Positions 51,485 through 58,697 of a stretch of 64,000 bases of DNA are shown in pieces; position 1 is the stretch's first letter; every line of letters starts with the position of its first letter. Below the pieces are notes generated by a model. It saw nothing but the letters and a program-made list of their open reading frames with translations. It did not search any database and was not told where the DNA came from. Source of the stretch: Actinomycetes bacterium (GTDB lineage Bacteria > Actinomycetota > JAHEXW01); NCBI GenBank assembly GCA_023251915.1, contig JAHEXW010000005.1, forward strand, positions 23,947 to 87,946, given 5' to 3'. A program made the translations under genes and the position numbers.

Positions 51485-52800
51485 TTTCCCACGATCGAGG
51501 AGTTTAGATCGGCAATCATATCGCGGGCACCCGCGGGAACCCAGGGCATATCCTTGGATCCGGGATCCCAGCCGCCCCATTCGTCCAGTGAGATCGGCGG
51601 CTTGAGTCCGCTCTTGAGCGCCAGATCATATAAGGGCGCGTGCGGGAACGGCAGATACAGGGACACCGAGGGCGCCACCGTGGTGCCCGCCTCCCGAGCG
51701 GTGTCAATCAGCTCCATCGCCGCGCGCACCTCTTCCTCAAAAGTCCATTTATATAGGCCGCTGGGCGGGAACCCGACAAGCACAGACAGCTTCAGAGTAA
51801 TCGCGTGGCGGCTCAGCGCGGCAGCGAGACCGGCGACATCGGGACGGAACTCGCCATAGGCGTCGGTCTGACTGCGGCTGATAGCGCCGCAGCGGGGCTC
51901 TAGGCCGACAAAAATGCTTTGCAGGCCACTATTGCGCAGCAGGTCCCAAAAGGGGTCATTGAAGCCTATGGCGTCCTCTAGGCGCGCCGTCGGCATTCCC
52001 CAGCGTAAGGCGGCCTGCCTGTTGATCAATCCTGCGGCAAAATCACGCGCCCGATCACCGTCGACGAAGAAATTGGCGTCATCAAACAACAACCCGTCAA
52101 TGCCGAAGTTATCGCGCAGCGCGATAGCCTCAGTCACCAGCCTGGCCGGCGCGTAGGCTCGCCAGGCGCCGCCGCTAACCAGACTTTGGGCGCACGACGG
52201 GCAGTTCTTCGGACAGCCCCGGCTAGACACATAGTTAATGGTGCGGGGCGCAATCTCATCGGCGAAAATGTAGTCGTCCATTTCCAGAAGGCTATAGTCT
52301 AACGGCGGATACTGGTTGATGTCTTTGCCGCGCGCGATGCCATTATTTATCATGCGGCCATCCGCCGCGAAAACTAGGCCCTCGATGCCCCTGTAAGACA
52401 TCTTCCCCGATAGACACTTGACCAATGCGAGGAAAGCGTCCTCGCCGCGTCCGGCGACGGCGAAATCAATCTCCGGCTGCCGGGCGACCTGTTCGGGAAA
52501 TATGGTCGGATGCCAACCACCCCACACGACTGGGGCGCCGCAATTCTCCTTAAACGCTCGAGTCGAGGCCAGCGCGATCTTGATTTGCGGGCCGGTCATG
52601 ACCGATACGCCGTAGCAAAGAATATCGCCGGACAAGGCCTGGAAGACAGCCGCGTGAGAGGCGGGGTCACGCGGCAAGATTATCACCCGGTAGCCCGCGG
52701 CGGTCAGCGGACCGGCTATCGCCAGCAGGGCCAGCGGCGCCCTGGTCGAGGGCTTGTCCAGCACCGGCGGAGGTGAATAGAGCAGGATAGTGTTCTTCAT
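51481..52800 (-). CDS. Cobalamin-binding radical SAM protein
   Basis: A 439-residue enzyme. The N-terminal B12-binding domain shows PPVLDKPSTRAPLALLAIAG, CYGVSVMTGPQ and VVWGGWHPTIFPEQVARQ. The radical SAM cluster motif is SSRGCPKNCPSCAQ near residue 194, then a barrel with GIDGLLFDDANFFVD. It is a third gene of this class within 12 kb but not a close copy of the other two. It starts 1 bp before the EB_dh gene upstream ends its transcript and overlaps the unknown membrane protein by 4 bp, so it links the EB_dh genes with the prenyl-lipid island. Confidence 0.87.
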   Translation of the reverse strand: MKNTILLYSPPPVLDKPSTRAPLALLAIAGPLTAAGYRVIILPRDPASHAAVFQALSGDILCYGVSVMTGPQIKIALASTRAFKENCGAPVVWGGWHPTIFPEQVARQPEIDFAVAGRGEDAFLALVKCLSGKMSYRGIEGLVFAADGRMINNGIARGKDINQYPPLDYSLLEMDDYIFADEIAPRTINYVSSRGCPKNCPSCAQSLVSGGAWRAYAPARLVTEAIALRDNFGIDGLLFDDANFFVDGDRARDFAAGLINRQAALRWGMPTARLEDAIGFNDPFWDLLRNSGLQSIFVGLEPRCGAISRSQTDAYGEFRPDVAGLAAALSRHAITLKLSVLVGFPPSGLYKWTFEEEVRAAMELIDTAREAGTTVAPSVSLYLPFPHAPLYDLALKSGLKPPISLDEWGGWDPGSKDMPWVPAGARDMIADLNSSIVGK

Positions 52801-54042
52801 TTAGGGTTCTAAGATCAAAGTCACGGGGTCGCTGACGGTATGGCCATAACGGGTGTCATTGAAGAGAGCCACACCAAAGACATTCTCAGCCACCGCCTGG
52901 CCGCTCTGGGGCCGGAACTGGACGTCGTCATTGTGCGCGGTATTAAGCTTCCGCCCGAATTCCAGGGTATAGTGTCCATTTTTGTAGACCGCTTCGCCGT
53001 TAAGGTCAACTCGGCTTCCGGAAGGTCGGCCGGCGGGAAAGTCCATTTTGTTCTTCGACGTCGTTAGGTCGAAATACATTACCAGCGGCACTCTATCGCC
53101 GGCCTTGAAAATCGAGTAGTCGGTGATCGGTACCATGTCGCGCGCGTTCGGGAAGGGGTGCTTGCTGAGATCATAGCCCGGCTTTGGCATAAAGGCCGGC
53201 TTGAAACTGCCGGGCACCTCGTTCTCCTCTTCCTCCTCTTCTTCCTCGCCATGCATCCCGCCGGCAGCATTGGGGTTACGCGTCCACCACTGCTTAGTCC
53301 CCTGGTCGCCTCCGTCAAACAACATGGACAGCTCGAACCTTGTCTGCATCTCCGGGTGCGCCAGAGCTTCCCGTCCGGCGCTGAACAGGCCATCATCAAC
53401 AACGTGTTTTTCTGTCATAACGCCGGGCGCCCATTTCCAAGCATCCGCCTTGTCTTTATAGGCCGGCCAGATCTTGCCGCCCTGTTTGGCTGGCGCAAAG
53501 ACCGCCATCTCGTCGCGGCCTTCCGGTCCCTTGTGACAGATGGCCGCGCAGCCGGTTTTGTCGAACCCGTCGACGGAGCGATCGATATTCCAGATAAAGG
53601 AGATCTTATCGTCTTCATTTAGATTAGAATGCCATTTCTCTCCATCGTACTCCCAATACAACAAGCCGTTTTGGGGCGTCCAGTCTTTCCATGTCGCGAG
53701 GAAATAGATGCTGTCCGCCGTATATACGGTCTTGAGTGTCAATTCGGGGCCGCCTTTGGTACGGATGGTGGCCGCTGGAGCCTGGCGCCACACGGCGTCG
53801 TCGCCCTGCCCGTCCAGCTTTGGCGCCTTATCAACCTTAACTGCTTTTACTGTCAACTTAGTGGGCGCCTTAACGGCAGTTGTTTTGGTCGCGCAACCAG
53901 CTATAAAAAGGGTTGCAAGAAGTAATGTCACTATCGTAGTTTGCTTCGTCGCTCGCTGCCGCTCGCTTCTCGCAATGACGTACCGCGTTGCGTCATTGCG
54001 AGCGAATGAAGTGAGCGAAGCAACCTCCGGTTTGTTGATCAT
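52801..54042 (-). CDS. EB_dh-like haem-domain lipoprotein with CxxxCH motif and repeat-derived N-terminus
   Basis: A 413-residue lipoprotein of the EB_dh family: lipobox LFIAGC near residue 49, KLDGQGDDAVWRQAP, KISFIWNIDRSVDGFDKTGC, a CxxxCH motif in GCAAICHKG, and the end motif LEFGRKLNTAHNDDV. A run of eight Glu sits in the middle (GMHGEEEEEEEENEVPG). The ATG at 54042 overlaps the previous stop (ATGA) and follows GGAG by 5 nt, so it is the likely start. The first ~35 residues then come from the palindromic repeat (EVASLTSFARND... frame), which has been inserted in frame between the start and the signal peptide. A GTG near 53930 is a less likely start. Confidence 0.82.
   Translation of the reverse strand: MINKPEVASLTSFARNDATRYVIARSERQRATKQTTIVTLLLATLFIAGCATKTTAVKAPTKLTVKAVKVDKAPKLDGQGDDAVWRQAPAATIRTKGGPELTLKTVYTADSIYFLATWKDWTPQNGLLYWEYDGEKWHSNLNEDDKISFIWNIDRSVDGFDKTGCAAICHKGPEGRDEMAVFAPAKQGGKIWPAYKDKADAWKWAPGVMTEKHVVDDGLFSAGREALAHPEMQTRFELSMLFDGGDQGTKQWWTRNPNAAGGMHGEEEEEEEENEVPGSFKPAFMPKPGYDLSKHPFPNARDMVPITDYSIFKAGDRVPLVMYFDLTTSKNKMDFPAGRPSGSRVDLNGEAVYKNGHYTLEFGRKLNTAHNDDVQFRPQSGQAVAENVFGVALFNDTRYGHTVSDPVTLILEP
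53938..54033. repeat. Palindromic repeat copy at the start of an EB_dh gene
   Basis: Arms CGTCATTGCGAGCGAATGAAG (right, 53993 on) and TTCTCGCAATGACG (left) are largely self-complementary. Together they span about 96 bp directly after the start codon of the EB_dh gene, without breaking its frame. The same words occur in the three other copies. Confidence 0.8.
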
Positions 54043-55112
54043 CTTATCTCCAGACTTATCGGCCCCGAATAGGTGTGTTGGTCAATTGTTCTGTTAAATA
54101 GCGCGACGTCAAATACATAATAGCTTGTCTGTCCCGCCTTGTTGACAAATTTGATATCGTCCGCCGGGTGACCCGTGTTCAATTTGCGCTTAAACTCGAC
54201 TGTCCAATGTCCGTCTAGCCAGACACCCTTGGCCGCCAAGTCGTCACGGCTGCCGCCCCAGGGAGTGTCGAGTGGGTAGAATACGACAAAGGGAATCATA
54301 TCTCCCGCCTTAAATGCGGCGTAGTCGGTAATCTCCTCGACTTGGGTGATCTGCGGATAGGGAGTCGCCGTCGCCGTCAAGCCGGCGCGCAGGCGGTAGC
54401 GCGGCACGTTTTTGCCGGTAGCCGGATCCACGCGCTTGTTGAGCTCGAAGGGAGCCCTGGCGGTAAACGCGTCGTGGCGGCGTCGGATTACCGGTGCGAC
54501 CGCGGTGGGATTATTGGCGTATGCCTCGTCGATGCCGAAGAAGTAGTCGTTGCCTGCCCCCCTGACATTACTGATGCCGAGCGACATGTCCCAGATATCG
54601 CCGCGTTGCTTGGCGCCGCTCCACAATCCTTGGGCCGTGTCGGGTCCGACGATGTTCATCGTTGGCCGGCCGTTTATCGCATGACACAGAACCCTGCACC
54701 CGGTCTTGTTGAAACCGCTGATCGAGTCGTCGATGTCCCAGAATATGGCAACGGCGTCGTCAATAGGTCCTTGTGTCCAGGCAGCGCCATCGTATCGCCA
54801 AACCTCGTCCGTATTGTCGTCAGTCGGGTCGGCCCAGGTTAACAACATGTATATGTATTCGCCGGAAATCGCGGACTTTAGCGTCACGGCCGGTCCGCCT
54901 GTCGTCGGCACGGTGAGTTGCCGAGCTGAGGTCCAAACCTGATCCTCTGCACTCCCGTCAACGATTGGGGCCGGCCCGAACTCGGTTTTGAGGACACGAG
55001 CGGTCGGGGGTGCGGCGTCGTCGACCGCCTGGTCGGTCCGCCCGCAGCCGCAAAGCAGTGCGAACAAAGCCGCAATGATGATAATCTTACCGGTGTTTTT
55101 AACAGCTATAAT
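54039..55112 (-). CDS. EB_dh-like haem-domain lipoprotein with CxxxCH motif; unusual start
   Basis: A lipoprotein of the same family: IVDGSAEDQVWTSARQL, AVAIFWDIDDSISGFNKTGC, the CxxxCH motif in GCRVLCHAI, PFVVFYPLDTPWGGSRDDL, and the end motif VEFKRKLNTGHPADDI. The first ordinary start (TTG at 55067) would leave a truncated signal (FALLCGC) without positive charge or ribosome site. Fifteen codons further upstream the frame reads ATT-ATA..., and then KNTGKIIIIAALFALLCGC, a full lipoprotein signal, with AAAGG 7 nt before the ATT. I therefore propose an ATT start at 55110-55112; no ATG, GTG or TTG is available between this point and the upstream stop. The gene overlaps the next EB_dh gene by 4 bp. 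Confidence 0.72.
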   Translation of the reverse strand: MIAVKNTGKIIIIAALFALLCGCGRTDQAVDDAAPPTARVLKTEFGPAPIVDGSAEDQVWTSARQLTVPTTGGPAVTLKSAISGEYIYMLLTWADPTDDNTDEVWRYDGAAWTQGPIDDAVAIFWDIDDSISGFNKTGCRVLCHAINGRPTMNIVGPDTAQGLWSGAKQRGDIWDMSLGISNVRGAGNDYFFGIDEAYANNPTAVAPVIRRRHDAFTARAPFELNKRVDPATGKNVPRYRLRAGLTATATPYPQITQVEEITDYAAFKAGDMIPFVVFYPLDTPWGGSRDDLAAKGVWLDGHWTVEFKRKLNTGHPADDIKFVNKAGQTSYYVFDVALFNRTIDQHTYSGPISLEIR

Positions 55113-55199
55113 CGGATAACCTTTCTCGCCCGGAGGTGTCTATATAAATTATAACTTATGCGGAGGTGAGCGGCTAAAGGCAGGGTGCGAACTAAGAGG

Positions 55200-56252
55200 T
55201 TAGATATTGGTGTGGCAATTGCCACAGACCCCTCGGTTGTCCCGCCTAAGCAAGGTGCTGTCAGTCGGTAAGCTTACCCTCTGGGTCGGGCTAAGGATAG
55301 CCGATCCGACCATGACCGTGTCGGTTCCATGCGAGCGGTGACAGGTAACACAGTTCATTTTGTTTCGGTCGGCTTCCGGAATACCTGGGTCGGTGACATG
55401 GGCTAGAGGCAGGTCGGTATGGAGGTTATAGCCCAGCCCGCTGGTCGCGTCGACTAAGTTGGTTATCTTTGTGTCCGCGTGATGCCGGTAGCGCACCAGA
55501 GCACCGTAGGCATCGCCCGCGTCATAGGGCGAGCTGTCTTTGGAAGTCAGGTACTTCGTATGGCAGCTAACACACCATTGGCTCATCCCGTCGCCATAGT
55601 TCATCGTGTAAACTTGCGTTCCGGGGAGGTCGGCGTTCCAGTCCTTGTCGGTATATGCCCGGTAGTCACGCGCCGGGTTGTCTTTAGTTGTCTGCGACGC
55701 GTCGTCCCAGGGTCCGTTCCACTTAACTTCGCGCGGATCGTTCTTGGCGATGCCGTTCGGCCAGACGCGCAGCAACCGATATTGATTGGGATAACCCTTG
55801 TCGGGGTGCGCGCTATGGCAAGACATGCACTTCAGGGTTATGGCCGCGCCAGGATCCTGATAGTCATTTACGCCCGGCGGGATCATCGGAGTATCCATGA
55901 CGTGGTGGCTGGTCGTAGTTGACGTGCCATTGACTTGCGCAAAACCGCCGCCGAGCAGAGGCATGGAGGGATCGCCCCAGGTGTTTTCGTTTTCGCCCGT
56001 GCTGACATACTGACCGTTCTTAACGTCGGTATCCGCGCCCAGGCCGCCCCAGTGGCAAGAATAGCAGAGCGACGTGCCGGTCGGATCCTTTATCAGGTTT
56101 CCGGCCGTCGCCGTGTGGACACGGTGGCAAGCAGCGCAAGCATCAGGGTGACCTGTAAATGACGCGTGCGGGTACCTGGCCAGGGCGTTGCCGCCCAAGG
56201 CCAGGTACATCGCTATTAAGATCATCCCTGATACCCACGCTCTGTTTCTCAT
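55200..56252 (-). CDS. Hexahaem c-type cytochrome (first of three paralogues in transcription order: last)
   Basis: A secreted cytochrome with six CxxCH motifs: CAACH, CYSCH, CMSCH, CVSCH, CVTCH and CGNCH. The signal peptide begins at Met15 of the longest frame (56252; NRAWVSGMILIAMYLALGGNALA), with GAGAG before it. Shared architecture with the next two genes: ARYPHASF-type start, then C-H-R-V/M-H-T, a GADTDV segment, LLGGGF, CHSAHPDKGYPNQYRLLR, and CHTKY. Roles as periplasmic electron carrier or terminal reductase are likely; no catalytic site can be assigned. Extra His residues near the motifs are candidates for sixth ligands. Confidence 0.92.
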   Translation of the reverse strand: MRNRAWVSGMILIAMYLALGGNALARYPHASFTGHPDACAACHRVHTATAGNLIKDPTGTSLCYSCHWGGLGADTDVKNGQYVSTGENENTWGDPSMPLLGGGFAQVNGTSTTTSHHVMDTPMIPPGVNDYQDPGAAITLKCMSCHSAHPDKGYPNQYRLLRVWPNGIAKNDPREVKWNGPWDDASQTTKDNPARDYRAYTDKDWNADLPGTQVYTMNYGDGMSQWCVSCHTKYLTSKDSSPYDAGDAYGALVRYRHHADTKITNLVDATSGLGYNLHTDLPLAHVTDPGIPEADRNKMNCVTCHRSHGTDTVMVGSAILSPTQRVSLPTDSTLLRRDNRGVCGNCHTNI

Positions 56253-56324
56253 GATTCTCTCGCTTCTCTTTTGGATTTCTAGGCTATCCGTCAAGAAAGC
56301 GTTTTCTCCTTCGTGAATGACGTC

Positions 56325-57374
56325 TTACATGTTGTGACAGTTAACACACATGACTCGATCGTTCTGACGCAAAAGCAAGCTGTCCGTACCGCTCGGCAAG
56401 ACCGTTCCGCGAGTGGGCAGTACGGCTTCGCCCGACATGGTCGCATCCGTTCCATGCGCCCGGTGGCACGATAAGCACGTCAATAGATCGGTCGTGTAGT
56501 CCCGAGTCGCGCTGGCATCCACGTCCTCCAACGGCAGGTCTGTTACCAGGTCATACGTAATCGAGTTGGCCTGATCGGGATTACCGCTCTTTAGCGGTAC
56601 GCCTACGCCGTGACGGAAGCGCCCCTTCGGCGCGCTGGTGCCATAAGCGTCTCCGGCGTTGTAAAGATCGGTGCCGAATTCGCCGCCCCGCGTCATGTAT
56701 TTGGTATGACAGGAAACACACCAGTCCTCGATACCCGTCTTGTAGTTGTGGGTGAAGTACTGGGTTCCGGCCGTACCCGCCACGAAGTCGGTCTCCGTGT
56801 AGGCGCGGTTACCATCGGCCTGGTAGGCCGTTTGGGCGGCGCTGGTCCATGGACCGTTCCATTCGACGGCCCGGGCCGTGCTGACGTTGTTCGGCTTCAC
56901 GCGCAACAACCGGTACTGGTTCGGATAGGTCTTGTCCGGGTGCGGGCTATGACAATCGATGCAACGCAGCTTGACGGTTGCCCCGCTCGTCGATCCGGGC
57001 GGCGTCAGTGCCGTATCCAAAACGTGCATTGAGGTAGTCGGCGACGCTGCCTGAACCGTCGTGAAGCCGCCGCCCAACAATGTTCCGTTGCCGGTGCCCC
57101 AGGTGTGGTCAGGCTCGCCGTTCGACACGTACATGCCGGTCGCGACATCTGTATCCGCTCCGACTCCGCTCTTGTGGCAAGAGTCGCACATCGAGGAGCC
57201 GTTCGGATCGGCGATCAAGTTATTGCTGGTCGCCGTATGCATCCGGTGGCACGCCGCGCAGGCGTCCGGAGTCGCCGCAAACGATCCGTGCGGATACACA
57301 GCCAAAGCGGAGCCGCTCAGACCCAGGAAGCTGATGGCCATAACAATGGTCATTCCTAGTAATTTAGTCTTCAT
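56325..57374 (-). CDS. Hexahaem c-type cytochrome
   Basis: Paralogue of the flanking cytochromes, with CAACH, CDSCH, CIDCH, CVSCH, CLSCH and CVNCH. The ATG at 57372-57374 opens a clean signal peptide (KTKLLGMTIVMAISFLGLSGSALA), and AGGTGG lies 8 nt upstream; the longest frame begins 20 codons earlier. It shares CHSPHPDKTYPNQYRLLR, TYLRVK-like spacing and DWCVSCHTKYMTRGG with its neighbours. The tandem arrangement suggests two rounds of duplication. Electron transfer in the periplasm or outside is inferred. Confidence 0.92.
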   Translation of the reverse strand: MKTKLLGMTIVMAISFLGLSGSALAVYPHGSFAATPDACAACHRMHTATSNNLIADPNGSSMCDSCHKSGVGADTDVATGMYVSNGEPDHTWGTGNGTLLGGGFTTVQAASPTTSMHVLDTALTPPGSTSGATVKLRCIDCHSPHPDKTYPNQYRLLRVKPNNVSTARAVEWNGPWTSAAQTAYQADGNRAYTETDFVAGTAGTQYFTHNYKTGIEDWCVSCHTKYMTRGGEFGTDLYNAGDAYGTSAPKGRFRHGVGVPLKSGNPDQANSITYDLVTDLPLEDVDASATRDYTTDLLTCLSCHRAHGTDATMSGEAVLPTRGTVLPSGTDSLLLRQNDRVMCVNCHNM

Positions 57375-57453
57375 TGGTTTCACCACCTTTCGTGAAAAAC
57401 TTGTCAACCTTGATAATCCTCTTAATACCTTCATGGTCTTCTCCCTTCGTTAC

Positions 57454-58512
57454 CTAAGTCATGTTATGGCAGTCCCGGCACATGATCCGGTCATTCTGCC
57501 TCAATAGCATGCCATTGGTGGTTTGCGGCAAGGTGCCGCGCTTAGCCGCCGGCAAGACTGCCGCCCCATGCATCTGGGCGGCGCTGCCGTGCGCCTGGTG
57601 ACACGTCAAACAGGTAAGTGTATCGTCGTCCGTCCGGCCGTCGCCATTCAAGTCCTGCAACGGCAAATTTGTCGCCAGGTCGTAGGTAAGACCGTTGGCC
57701 GTGTCCGTCCTGCCGGTAATCGGCACGTCGATGGCGTGCCGGTATCGCTCCACCGTGCCGTACATATCGCCCGCGTCATAAATGTCTTTCCCAAAGGTGC
57801 CGCCGCGCGTCATGTATTTGGCATGGCACGCCGTGCACCAGGCGGCGATCCCGCTTTCATAGTTGCGGGTGTATTCCTGGATACCAGGGGCTGTACCGTA
57901 ATCGGTAACGCAGTAATTCTTGTCAAGTTCGTTGCTCGTGACCCGGATGTCGGTAGGCGAGTCGGCGACATTGCGCCGCAGCAACCGATAGTTCGGTCCT
58001 TCGTGCGGGGTGTGACAGCTGACACACGTCAGCACATAGGTGACGCCTGTGGTCGTCCCGTAAGGCTTTCCGGCGACGTCCAATTGATGGCTGCCGGTAA
58101 CCGCCGCACTGTTCCCCACCAGCGAGAACCCGCCGCCAACCAGCGTGCCACCGTCGGTGCCCCAGGAATGACCGGGGTGCCCCGCTTCGAAATAGGCGCC
58201 TTGCATAACACCCGTATCGGCGCCGGACCCGTTGGAATGGCAGGAAACGCAGGTCTGCGTAATCGATTGTTCGGGGAGGAGGCTGGCTGTGCTGCCGCCA
58301 TGTACCCGATGGCAGGACTTACACTTGTCGGTGCTGGAGGTGAAATGGCCGTGAGGGCTGTCATCGGCAGCAAAAACAGGAGAAGACAACATGATGACCA
58401 TGACTAATGCCATGGCCATAACCACTGCCGTATAAGCGAAAATCATCCGTCCCAGGCCGTAGCCGACGGATTTGATGCATTCAGTTTGCGTCAAATGCCT
58501 CTCTCCTGCCAT
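57454..58512 (-). CDS. Hexahaem c-type cytochrome
   Basis: The first cytochrome gene of the tandem, with CKSCH, CVSCH, CVSCH, CTACH, CLTCH and CRDCH. A signal peptide with the hydrophobic run MIFAYTAVVMAMALVMVIML lies at residues 23-42, ahead of VFAADDSPHGHF. The first ATG (58512) is used, but a TTG six codons later follows a better purine-rich site (GGAGAGAGG), so the start is uncertain by a few residues. CVSCHTPHEGPNYRLLRR and WCTACHAKYMTRGG match the paralogues. The 185 bp before it hold no gene and probably the operon promoter. Confidence 0.92.
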   Translation of the reverse strand: MAGERHLTQTECIKSVGYGLGRMIFAYTAVVMAMALVMVIMLSSPVFAADDSPHGHFTSSTDKCKSCHRVHGGSTASLLPEQSITQTCVSCHSNGSGADTGVMQGAYFEAGHPGHSWGTDGGTLVGGGFSLVGNSAAVTGSHQLDVAGKPYGTTTGVTYVLTCVSCHTPHEGPNYRLLRRNVADSPTDIRVTSNELDKNYCVTDYGTAPGIQEYTRNYESGIAAWCTACHAKYMTRGGTFGKDIYDAGDMYGTVERYRHAIDVPITGRTDTANGLTYDLATNLPLQDLNGDGRTDDDTLTCLTCHQAHGSAAQMHGAAVLPAAKRGTLPQTTNGMLLRQNDRIMCRDCHNMT

Positions 58513-58697
58513 CTTCGCCCCATTCCAAGCTGCGCGTCCTTTAGCCTAGTCGCCGGACCCCAGTCTTAGTGCGGGTAGAAGACCTATTACTAGTATCGGC
58601 AGAACCGTTGTGTAAACTTAGTTCTTGAGAGCCGTTATTGCAGGTCAAGCAAGCCGATGCTTGCAGTAAATCTGGAGATTATTCTATCAAACCCAGG

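Noticed and set aside
58513-58697. Riboswitch or small RNA before the cytochrome operon
   Set aside because: I see no recognisable conserved fold; only a likely promoter region.
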